DNA of 64,000 nucleotides from positions 133,833 to 197,832 of the forward strand of contig NW_003314263.1 in assembly GCF_000143415.4 (NCBI RefSeq). Direction: 5' to 3'. The notes beneath the pieces are model-generated. The model did not search any database. It was not told the DNA's origin and was given only the letters and a program-made list of their open reading frames with translations. Both the position numbers and the translations under genes were made by a program. Shown in pieces: positions 51,254 to 61,328 of this stretch; the first letter of the stretch is position 1; every line of letters starts with the position of its first letter. This stretch comes from Selaginella moellendorffii. Taxonomy: Eukaryota > Streptophyta > Lycopodiopsida > Selaginellales > Selaginellaceae.

Positions 51254-51876
51254 TGTAGCGCACTTGAACTTGGAGCCAAACTCCAAGCCCGTTATGCTAC
51301 GAAACAAAGGTCCGGTACAATCCCACTAACACCAGCTCCCCGTATCCAGCACTTGCACGCCAAATGGTGTCAGACGGAGTCTGGCACAATTTTAGCATAC
51401 CGGTGGCCTAACGCGAGGAGGAGGGTACCTTACCAACTAGAGCAGCATGGAGCTTGGGCTTAGACCCAAGTCGGATGCAGAACAAGGAGCGACACAGCCC
51501 AGCGGGAGCCAAACTAATGTCTCAGGTAGTCGAACATGCATTCTAACCAGTATCCCTACTATACATTTGGAACCCCCCCATAGCCCCCCCCCCCCCCCCC
51601 CCGCCGCCCTTGAGGAACACATGCTTTGGGCTTTCACCCCAAGCCTCCCTTAGTACCAGGAGTTAGTCTCTGGGACAAGCTCGAAATTTACTAAATATGA
51701 AATGTCTTTAGATTGCGCATTTGGACACAAGACGAACACCATTGTGTTCAAGCCAATCTCTACATTCCATAGATATGCCAAATGAGCTAATCTAGACACT
51801 TTTCATAAATAGCATTTGGGACAGAAACGAGACCAACACAAAAGGCGTGATAGCGAGGGTGTTTGGCAGACACGGT

Positions 51877-53815
51877 TGTGAGACACAAAATCACTAGGCC
51901 CCAAAGTGGAACTGGAGGGGCGCCACGTGGTAGTGGCCGAAGCAAAAGCCAAACAAGCGTAACACGTTTGGACTAAAAGCTCCACCTTGAAAGGTCGAGA
52001 GCGGGAGTGGAACTCCCAACGAAGTGCTCGAGGAACAAGCACAAAGAGAGCAATAAGCGAGGCTCCAAAAAGGGACCCAAAAGGACCAACACATGACACA
52101 TGGAAGTGTCCGAGATGGACCTGAGATGGAGTCCGAGATGGAGTCCGAGATGGAGTCTGAGATGGACCCGAGATGGGACCCAAGATGGACCCGAGATGGA
52201 GTCCAAGATGGAGTCCGAGAAGGACCCAAAATGGAGTTCGAGGTGGAGTCCGAGATGGAGTCCGAGATGGAGTCCGAGATGGACCCGAGATGGAGTCCGA
52301 GATGGAGTCCGAGGTGGAGTTTGAGATGGAGTCCGAGATGGACCCAAGATGGGACCCAAGATGGACCCGAGATGGAGTCCGAGGTGGAGTCCGAGATGGA
52401 GTCCGAGATGGAGTCCGAGATGGATCCGAGATGGAGTCCGAGATGGAGTTTGAGATGGAGTCCGAGATGGACCCAAGATGGGACCCAAGATGGACCCGAG
52501 ATGGAGTCCAAGATGGAGTCCGAGAAGGACCTGAGATGGAGTCCGAGGTGGAGTCCGAGATGGAGTCTGAGATGGACCCGAGATGGAGTCCAAGATGGAG
52601 TCCGAGATGGACCCGAGATGGAGTCCGAAGTCGAGACCGGGACTAAGACCGAGACCGGGACCAAGACCGAGACCGGGACCGAGACTGAGACCGAGATCGG
52701 GACCGAGACCGAGACCGAGGCCGAGACCGAGGCCGAGTCCGAGTCCGAGTCCAAATCCGAGTGTGAGTGCGAGTGCGAGTGCGAGTCCGAGTCCGAGGCC
52801 GAGTCCGAGTTCGAGTCTGAGAGGGTGAAAGCCCAAAGTGTTCGTCTCCCAGACCCTGGGGGGTTTGGTGAGCTCCAAAAGTATAGCAGGGGGAGGACTG
52901 TAGTGGAGCCAGTTTGGCCAGAAAAGGCCAGTTTGGCCCAGGAAGGCCAGACCCAGTGTTGGGTGATGAGCTGCCCACTAGGAAGTCCAAGACTAGAGTG
53001 AACACGGACCGACAAGCGGGGTAGCTTGGTGAAGTGTTCAAGAGCCGACTCTAGTTCCCCTGGGAGATCGACTGGCTGATGCTCCCAGTCCAAGTGTGGA
53101 TGGCACTACCTACTTGGATACCTGGTGTGGCTCAACGGAACCTCGCTCTAAGCCCATGGCTAGAGCACCCAAGGGCAGAAGGCGAGGAGAGTACCCACGA
53201 GGCCCGCGTAGGGCCACAGTGTTCCGAAACGTTGCCCCAAAGTCCCAGACTGTGGAAAGGAAGAGGAGAAGCCCTCTAGTGTGGTGACAAGGGACACAGC
53301 CACACAGTAAGGAAGTCCTAGAGGATAGTTGGACTTAGTGGTCGGGCCTGTGGGCCTTGATCCAGTGGCAGTGTTGGCAAACACGGCCATGGACAGAAAG
53401 GGACTTGGTGGGGACCAGAAAGGAGATATTGGGGAAGGCTATTTCCCATGTCTGTGGGCATCCTAAGGATGCTAAGGAGTGGATCTGGGATGACCACTCT
53501 TGGACAGATAGCCCAGTCTTGGAGAGACGGGATTGCAATGCAGGTGGTGTTGGACCACCGATGTGACCAAGATGATTGGGCATGGCCTAGCGTAACGGGC
53601 GGGTATGTTGGTGGTGCCTTGGGGTGTCGGTCAAGGGATCGGACACGTGGAGCACTTGGACCAAGTGCAAAAGTTGGATAGCATGGATGCCATTCGCGGG
53701 GCTAGCAAGCCCCAAGTTCTGAATGGGACTTATGGAGGTTGTGAATGAGACTCCTCCAAGTGGTCGGAGGTGCGGTTAAGTGACTAAAGTAGAATGGAAA
53801 AATTAATCGCTTACA
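51877..53815 (+). mobile_element. Solo family A LTR inside the chromovirus LTR
   Basis: Runs from TGTGAGACAC to CGCTTACA, flanked by ACGGT (51872-51876) and ACAGT (53816-53820). Two unoccupied sites are present: ACGGT in the inverted LTR middle near 45242-45246 (complement) and ATGGT at 56102-56106. It has no internal region, so it is the product of LTR-LTR recombination. It contains the minisatellite at 52100-52830. Confidence 0.9.
52100..52830. repeat. GAGATGGAGTCC / GAGACC minisatellite in the solo LTR
   Basis: Complement of the array at 3860-4550. Units of 12 and 15 bp pass into CCGAGA and GAGTCC hexamers. Frames are open but not genes. Confidence 0.9.
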
Positions 53816-54667
53816 ACAGTAAGCTATCATCCAGCGATATTGAGGGACTAGTCTCAATATGCGAGGGTTTTTGCTAAGCTAGTGCAAGACAGAGTAAAAG
53901 AGAACTAAGAGCCAGGCCGAGAATGCTTAGCTAAAAACACATAGGAGTTCCTACCTTATGTCCATTTGGCTAAGTACAGATGCTAAGCCCAGTAAACTAA
54001 CACTTGGATAAAAGGGGCTATTGAAGGGAATCAGCAGTACTGACCTCCTGCCGTCATGGCAGTAAGGAAAGAGTGCCCGTAAGGACTGGTCGACAAGTAT
54101 CTTTCGATACCCGAAGTCACATTTGCGACACACCGACATATCAACTCGTTACACTAGGCCATGCCCATTCACCTTGATCACATCGGTGGTCCAACACCAC
54201 TTGCATTGCAATCCTGTCTTTCCAAGACTAGGCCATCCGTCCATGAGTGGTCATCCCAGATCCACTCCTTAGCATCCTTAGGATGCCCACAGACATGGGA
54301 AATAGCCTTCCCCAATATCTCCTTTCTGGTCCCCACCAAGTCCCTTTCTGTCCATGGCCGTGTTCGCCAACACTGCCACTGGATCAAGGCCCACATACCC
54401 AACCACTAAGTCCTACAGTCCTCTGGGACTTCCTCGCCGTGTGACTGTGTCCTTGGTCACCACACCAGAGGGCTACTCCTCTTCCTTTCCACAGTCTGGG
54501 ACTTTAGGACAACATTTCGGAACACTGTGGACCTATGCAAGCCTCATGGGTACTCTCCCTGCCTTCCGCCTTTAAGTGCTCTAGCCATGGGCTTAGAGCA
54601 AGGTTCTGTTGAGCCACACCTGGTATCCAAGTAGGTAGTGCCACCCACACTTAGACTGGGAGCATTG

Positions 54668-55348
54668 ACCATTTCATAGCACCTATTCATCGACGATCAT
54701 CTAAAGAGCTCAAGATTTTATGTTTAAATGTCAAGGAGATGTTGGAAAAGGGAGTTATTCGAAAGTCACGGAGTCTTTGGGCATATGAACCTCTTGTAAC
54801 AAAGCCTGATAGGCATATTCATTTTTGCATCAACTATCGTTTTGTAAGTGACAATCTTGGATATGTATCTTCTTCCTCACATTGCTGATCTCTTGAATCG
54901 TCTGGGGAGAAGTTATTGGTTCACTAAGTTAAATCTTGTTTTTGGGTATTGGCAAGTACCGATGGTGAAAATATTCCCAAAATGGCTTTTTGTACACTGT
55001 TTGGTTTGTATAAATTTTTAGTGATGTCGTTTGGTTTGAACAATGCTCTAGCAACTTGCAATGGATGATGGACAAGATTCTTTGTGATATACTAGACGTA
55101 ACTGCTGACTTTATCGATGATGTTTTCATCCACTCGGAGGGGACATGAGAGGAATAAATCCGTGATGTTCATAAAGTGTTCGATCAACTATGAGAAGTTG
55201 ATTTAAAGTTAAAGTAGTCGAAGTGTATGTTTAGGTCCAAAGGCACAACTTATCTTGAGTACTACATTTCTTATAAGGGTTTGCAATTTAATTCTGAAAA
55301 ACTTGTGGCTATTCTAAAATTCCCCACTCCAAAGTGTATAAATGATGT
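54668..55348 (+). mobile_element. Degenerate gypsy reverse transcriptase remnant
   Basis: Plus-strand reading shows worn RT text: EMLEKGVIRKSRSLWAYEPL, HFCINYRF, WFTKLNLVFGYWQVP, then FPTPKCINDV, with many stops and shifts. It belongs to an older element than families A and B, similar to the trace at 19960-20220. Confidence 0.6.
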
Positions 55349-55706
55349 TGTAAGTGACTAAATTTTCCATTCTACTTTAGTCACTTAACCACACTTCCAA
55401 CCACTTGGAAAACTCTCACTCACAACCTCTATAAGTTTTATTCCAAAATTGGGGTTTGCTATCCCCAAAAATAGCATCCATGCCACTCAACCTTTACACT
55501 TAGTCCAAGTGCTCCACGTGTCCGATCCCATGGTCGACACCCTAGGGTATCACCGACATATCACCCCAGTACACTAAAGCCATGCCTATTCACCTTGGTC
55601 ACACCGATAGTCTAACACCACCTATCTCACAGTCCTGTCTTTCAAAGATTGGGCCATCCGTCTATGAGTGATCATCCCAGATCCACTCCTTAGCATCCTT
55701 AGGATG
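55349..55706 (-). repeat. Family A LTR fragment
   Basis: Starts TGTAAGTGACTA in degenerate RT sequence and follows the family A LTR to CTTAGGATG, where chromovirus copy 2 begins. Confidence 0.75.
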
Positions 55707-56419
55707 TGTAGCACACGTGGTTTTGACCCTTTATTCTATGGTGATTTACCATAGGATAACACTACGAAGCAGAACCTAAACCTTCTTTATGCCACGTGAC
55801 ACATGCCACATGTCATATGCCACATGTCCAAAGGACAGTGGTGGGGAACCTGAGGTTCAGGGCCTTAGGCCACTGAACGAAGAAACGGTGCCAAACTCCC
55901 AAGCATGGAGCCAAGGAGTGACGGAACCACACCACAAAGTAACTCCTGAGCATAAAGCTCAAGGAGCGAAGGGACAGGAGCCCGGAGCGATTTGGAACAG
56001 TTGTAGCACATATGAGCAAATCTAGACACTTTCTATAAATAGCATTTAGGACCAAAATGAGACTAACACAAAGGGCATGATAGCGAGGGTGTTTGGCAGA
56101 CATGGTAAGCTATCATCCAGCGATATTGAGGGACTAATCTCAATACACGAGGGTTCTTGTCACTAGCCAGTGCAAGACATAACGAGACGGGAATTCCTTA
56201 CTGGGCTAAGTATGCTTAGCTAATAGCACGTAGGAATTCCGTCCTTATGCTCGTCTGGTCTAAGTACACTCGAAATGCCCAGTTAACTCCACTAGCACAA
56301 GAGGGGCTACTAAAGGGATCCAACTATACCGATCTCCTGCCGTCATGGCAGTAAGGAAAGAGTGTCCGTAAGGACCGGTCGACAAGTATCTTTCAATACC
56401 AAAAGTCACATTCGTGACA
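55707..56419 (-). repeat. 3' LTR of chromovirus copy 2
   Basis: About 713 bp, starting TGTCACGAATGTGAC in element sense and ending GTGTGCTACA. It shares the middle section with copy 1 (GTTTGGCAGACATGGTAAGC, an empty solo-LTR site) but its last 300 bp have diverged. Confidence 0.8.
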
Positions 56420-56436
56420 CTCTCCCCCCCTTGGGG

Positions 56437-57330
56437 AAGATCGACGTCCTCGTCGATGCATACCCGAGTCTAGCAAACCGTCAAAGAAACAACTCCGAAA
56501 GTTAATGGAAAGCACACTATGTGGGAAACACACCGACTTAAATGAGTTATGGAACTACCTTTCCTCTACGTCCAAAGACGTTAAGACTCAGACACCCTCC
56601 GGCCGTCACCGACAAGGAAATGACTAACGGAGTTAGCCACCCTTGCTGCTCTGAGTACCACTCGGCTTACAAAGGAATGATACATCCCTGCCCGCAGGGA
56701 CATAGGGAGAAGGCCAGAGGCCCAACTTCCCCTGAGCAAGAAATCAACCCTGTCGGGAAGATTTAGAGAACTATTATAAACTGGCAGATTAAGTTGTTTA
56801 CACGACCATGCCCCTTTTTCAAAAGTGAGTCATCGAGAGAGAGGCGGGGACTTGTGATCAGTCTATAATAGGTATCCCCATGGTTATGGATTGGACCCAT
56901 GCACCGAAGTGCCGAAGTCAGCCTGCCAAAACTGACCCAAGTAAGAACGAACGAAAGAAACGACACTTTAATTTATAAAAATATATTACTTTATTAATTT
57001 GCAAGATTTATTACAAGATTTACAAAAGCTAGTTTTTATTACAATTTTCATACTCCGTGACAAGCTCACGAGCATGTATAAGATTCCTAAGAGGTTCCCA
57101 AGTTGATTCACAAGTCAGGTAACCTTTCCACTTAACTAGATATTCCTTCACACGAGCCCGTCTCCGGAACCGGGAATCTAAGATAGTTTCCACTTCGTAT
57201 TCAGGTTTACCGTCCACAGGTTTACCGTGGTGGTGGACGAATCTCCCCTTGACATGCAATATCCATAGTATAAGGAGCCAATAGATTGGCATGAAATACA
57301 TTATGAACATTGGACATCTCAACAGGCAGA
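56437..57330 (-). pseudogene. 3' UTR and extra chromodomain from a related element
   Basis: The frame at 57322-57029 encodes a second, divergent chromodomain end (EYEVETILDSRFRRRARVKE, YLVKWKGYLTCESTWEP). It is followed by its own 3' UTR, and the same UTR start recurs at about 57340-57425 after the main chromodomain. The join near 57331 suggests recombination between related chromoviruses. Confidence 0.7.
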
Positions 57331-57460
57331 TCCAACCGAAGTGCCGAAGTCAGCCTGCCAAAACTGACCCAAGTACGAACGAACGAAAGAAACGACACTT
57401 TAATTTATAAAAATATATGACCTTATTAATTTGCAAGATTTATTACAAGGTTTACAAAAG

Positions 57461-59279
57461 CTATGTTTTATTACTATTCTCATACTCCGTGACAAACTCA
57501 CGAGCATGTGTAAGATTCCTAAGAGGTTCCCAAGTTGATTCACAAGTCGGGTAACCTTTCCACTTAAATAGATATTCCTTCGCATGAGCCTGTCTCCGAA
57601 CCCGAGAATCTAGGATAGATTCAGCTTCATACTCAGGTTCACCATCCATGATTATTGGCGAAGGACGCATATCCGTAGAGAGTTCCACAGCAGGAAAATA
57701 TGGTGCCAGTAAACTAACATGAAACACATCATATAGCTGAGATAACTCATCTGGAAGATCCAACTTATAGGATACATCACCAATACGTTTTAGCACCCGA
57801 TAGGGTCCAACATATCTCAGCAAGAGCTTCCGAGACAAAGAACCCTTAATGTTCAAGTTCCGGGAAGATAGCCACACTTGATCTCCCACTTGATAGGATA
57901 CATCCCGACGATGCCGATCCTTATCACGTCGATACCTATCCTGAGCTTTTGCCCATCGCCTCAGTAGCTCTAGACCAACCTTGGCGTAGCTGCTCCGCAT
58001 AAGTCTCAACGGCTGGGACCAACACTTCGGTCATTGGTTTTGGTACAAAAATCTGTTGAGGAACCCCACGAGCATTCCCTTGCAGCATCTCCCATGGAGA
58101 ACAGCCTATAGCGCTGTGAAATGTGTTGTTATAACATATTTCTGCTGTATCCAAATGCTCAACCCAATCGCGTTGGTCCGCCGCGACATAGTACCGCAGA
58201 TAATCCTCAACTTGAGCATTCACACGTTCGGTCTGCCCATCAGTCTGAGGATGATAAGCCGTACTAAACTTTAACTTGGTACCAAACAACTGGAATAGTG
58301 TGCCCCAAAACTTCCCCGTAAACCTTGAATCTCTATCCGAGATCATCTCTTCAGGAAGACCACGAACCCGCACTACTTCATGGAAAAAGAGCTTTGCTGC
58401 TTGTTTCGCATTCACTGTTCCCACAGTTGGAATGAAGTGTGCAATCTTCGACAACCGATCCACAACCACCATCAAAGTATCATAGCCCTTAGACTTCGGC
58501 AAGCAAGTGACAAAATCAAGTGTCACACTTTGAAATGGCCATGCCGGTGCTGGAATGCACTGCAACTTCCCAGCCTGCTTCTCAGTTTTGCGCTTACATT
58601 GCTGGCATATAGGGTAGGAATGGACATAGTCTGCTACATCACCTTCCATACCAGACCAGAAAAATCCCTTTTTCAATGAAGCCAGAGTCTTTCGCTGTCC
58701 ACCATGTCCCGCTGCTGGAACATCATGATGTTCCCTCATAAATAACTGCTGCAAATCCTTAGAAGGAACATACAATCTTTCTTGCTTATAGAATATAAGC
58801 CCATCCTGAACTGAGAAGTGAAGCTTCGCATTAGTGTGACTAGCAACTTTCGCTGCTTTGCTACCAAGGCTCTGCTTCAACAACGCCGCACGGCATAAGA
58901 TTGCCTTCGCCAATGGATCACTTCCATACGAAGCCCAAACGTCTTCCAACCAATTCGAACTTATTGCCGATATTGCCCGGAATTGAGCTTGACGACTCAA
59001 TGCATCCGGAACAATATTGTCTTTACCAGGTTTATATATGATTTCAATATCATATCTAGCAAGCTTCTCTTGCCAACGAGCCTGCTTCGGCGTAAGCTTA
59101 GGCTGCGTAGCAAAGTAGCTTAGTGTGTTACTATCTGTATAAACCTTGGTGTGTCCACCCAAGTAGTGTCTCCAGTGTTCTAGGGCTGACACGATAGCAA
59201 ACATCTCTTTTCTCATGCGTTGGCCATCTTCGTTGAGTTTCATCCAATTTCTTGGAGTAGAACGCAACGGGACAACCAT
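57461..59279 (-). pseudogene. RNase H, integrase and chromodomain of chromovirus copy 2
   Basis: Contains RNase H end (RKEMFAIVSALEHW), the integrase zinc region with the same YPICQQC variant as copy 1, the DDE core and, after a frameshift near 57940, an uninterrupted integrase tail and chromodomain (HRRDVSYQVGDQ to TREY-type end NSNKT). An extra T near 59210 shifts the frame against the upstream part. It shows the original gene order that is scrambled in copy 1. Confidence 0.85.
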
Positions 59280-59280
59280 G

Positions 59281-59547
59281 TCACCTTAGCGTAACACCAA
59301 CCGCTTTGTCACAATCTTGCTGTAACACGGCACCAATAGCATATCCAGACGCATCACAATGCACTTCGAAGGGTTTATCAAGATCTAGGATTCTGAGAAT
59401 AGGAACCGTAGTCAAGATCTCCTTCAACCGTACAAAAGCACGCTGACAAGCTGGTGTCCAATGAAACGGAATACTACTCTTCGTCAACTCAGTCAACGGA
59501 AGAGCAATTTTTGCAAAATTGCGGACAAACTTGCGATAGTATCCCGC
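59281..59547 (-). pseudogene. RT connection / RNase H fragment of chromovirus copy 2
   Basis: Encodes [20 protein letters not shown] through VHCDASGYAIGAVLQQD, then a stop. It is cut at 59547 by the family A LTR. Confidence 0.8.
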
Positions 59548-61313
59548 TGTGAGACACAAAATCCCTAGGCCCCAAAGTGGAGCCGGAAGGGCGCCACGTG
59601 GTAGTGGCCGAAGCGAGAGCCAAACGAGCGTAACACGTTTGGACCAAAAGCTCTGACTTGAAAAGTCAAGAGCGGGAGTGGAACTCCCAACAAAGTGCTC
59701 GAGGAACGAGCACGAAGCGAGCAATAAGCGAGGCTCCAAAAATGGACCCAAAAGGACCAACACATGACACGTGGAAGTGTCCGAGGTGGACTCGAGTCGG
59801 AGTCCGAAGTGGAGTCCGAGATGGACCCGAGTTGGAGTCCGAAGTGGAGTCCGAGATGGACACGAGTTGGAGTCCGAAGTGGAGTCCGAGATGGACCCGA
59901 GTTGGAGTCCGAAGTGGAATCCGAGATGGAGTCCGAGATGGAGTCCGAGGTGGACCCGAGATGGACTCGAGATGGACCCGAGATGGAGTCCGAGATGGAG
60001 TCCGAGGTGGACCCGAGATGGACCCGAGATGGACCCGAGATGAAGTCCGAGATGGAGTCCGAGATGGAGTCCGAGGTGGACCCGAGATGGAGTCCGAGAT
60101 GGAGTCCGAGATGGAGTCCGAGATGGACCCGAGATGGAGTCCGAAGTCGAGACAGAGACCGAGACCGAGACCGGGACCGAGACCGAGACCGAGACCGGGA
60201 CCGAGACCGAGGCCGAGGCCGAGACCGAGCCCCAGTCCGAGTCCGAGTCCGAGTCCCAGTCCGAGTCCGAGTCCGAGTCCGAGTCCGAGTCCGAGTTCGA
60301 GTCCGAGTTTGAGTCTGAGAGGGTGAAAGCCCAAAGCGTTCGTCTCCCAGACCCTGGGGGGTTTGGTGAGCTCCAAAAGTATCGTAGGGGGAGGACTGCA
60401 GTGGAGCCAGTTTGGCCAGGAAAGGCCAGTTTGGCCCAGGAAGGCCGGACCCAGTGTTGGGTGATGAGCTGCCCACTGGGAAGTCCAAGACTAGAGTGAA
60501 CACGGACCGACAAGCGGGGTAGCTTGGTGAAGTGTTCAAGAGCCGGCTCTAGTTCCCCCGGGAGATCGACTAGCCGATGCTCCCAGTCCAAGTGTGGATG
60601 GCACTACCTACTTGGATACCTGTCGTGGCTCAACGGAACCTCGCTCTAAGCCCATGGCTAGAGCACCTAAAGGCGAAAGGCGGGGAGAGTACCCATGAGG
60701 CTCGCGTAGGGCCACGGTGTTCCAAAATGGTGTCCCAGAGTCCCAGACGGTGGAAAGGAAGAGGGGTAGCCCTCTGGTGTGGTGACCAAGGACACAGTCA
60801 CACAGTGAGGAAGTCCCAGAGGATAGTGGGACTTAGTGGTCGGGCCGGTGGGCCTTGATCCAGTGGCAGTGTTGGCGAACACAACCAAGGACAGAAAGGG
60901 ACTTGGTGGGGACCGAAACAGAGATATTGGGAAGGCTATTCCCCATGTCTGTAGGCATCCTAAGGATGTTAAGGAGTGGATCTGGGATGATCACTCATGG
61001 ACGGATGACCCAGTCTTTGAGAGACGGGATTGGAATGCAGGTGGTGTTGGACCACCAGTGTGACCAAGGTAATTGGGCATGGCCTTAGCGTAACGGGCCG
61101 ATACATCAGTGGTACCTTGGGGTGTCAATCGTGGGATCGGACACGTGGAGCACTTGGACCAAGTGCTAAGGTTGGGTGGCATGGATGCCATTCTCGGGGC
61201 TAGCAAGCCCCAAGTCCTGAGTTGGACTTATGGAGGTTGTGAATGAGACTCCTCCAAGTGGTCGGAGGTGTGGTTAAGTGACTAAAGTAGAATGGAAAAA
61301 TTAGTCGCTTACA
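59548..61313 (+). repeat. Family A 5' LTR of element no. 4
   Basis: TGTGAGACAC to CGCTTACA, 1766 bp. It contains the box GGGTGAAAGCCCAAAGC (about 60320-60336) and the minisatellite. Confidence 0.88.
59770..60320. repeat. Minisatellite in LTR of element no. 4
   Basis: GAGATGGAGTCC, GAGTTGGAGTCC and GAGACC/GAGTCC units. It is shorter than in the other two LTRs, which accounts for much of the LTR length difference. Confidence 0.88.
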
Positions 61314-61314
61314 A

Positions 61315-61328
61315 TTTGGTATCGAAGC
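61315..61328 (+). other. Primer binding site of family A element no. 4
   Basis: TTTGGTATCGAAGC follows one base after the LTR end; initiator-Met-tRNA type. Confidence 0.75.

Larger units (their letters stand above)
44847..54130 (-). mobile_element. Family B chromovirus (Ty3/gypsy), copy 1
   Basis: Element on the minus strand flanked by CACCG (44842-44846 and 54131-54135). Order: 5' LTR 54130-51254, primer site, gag, protease, RT, RNase H, integrase, then rearranged integrase tail, chromodomain and 3' LTR. A solo family A LTR lies in the 5' LTR. All coding parts have stops or changed catalytic residues, so it is inactive. The chromodomain places it among the chromoviruses; I cannot assign a clade. 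Confidence 0.88.
51254..54130 (-). repeat. 5' LTR of chromovirus copy 1, with nested solo LTR
   Basis: Element orientation starts TGTCGCAAATGTGAC (54130) and ends GCGCTACA (51254). Without the nested LTR and its duplication it is about 933 bp. It contains a run of C (about 51586-51602) and the box TTTGGGCTTTCACCCC at about 51624-51640. Confidence 0.85.
23669..54667 (-). mobile_element. Family A LTR element no. 2, interrupted twice
   Basis: Internal sequence at 23669-24230 continues at 44281-44639 after TIR copy II. Its LTR starts TGTAAGCG at 44640, is broken at 44846 by chromovirus copy 1 and resumes at 54131, running to about 54667. A primer-site-like sequence lies at 44624-44638. The two breaks carry target duplications TTGTGA and CACCG. 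The internal parts match 1946-2864 and 61314-62240. No coding frame is seen in these pieces. Confidence 0.8.
55707..59547 (-). mobile_element. Family B chromovirus, copy 2 (3' part)
   Basis: The element runs on the minus strand from its RT/RNase H region (59547) to the 3' LTR (55707). Its upstream half lies beyond the window because a family A element (59548 on) split it. The 3' LTR is 55707-56419, the polypurine tract 56420-56436 (CCCCAAGGGGGGGAGAG in element sense). Confidence 0.82.
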
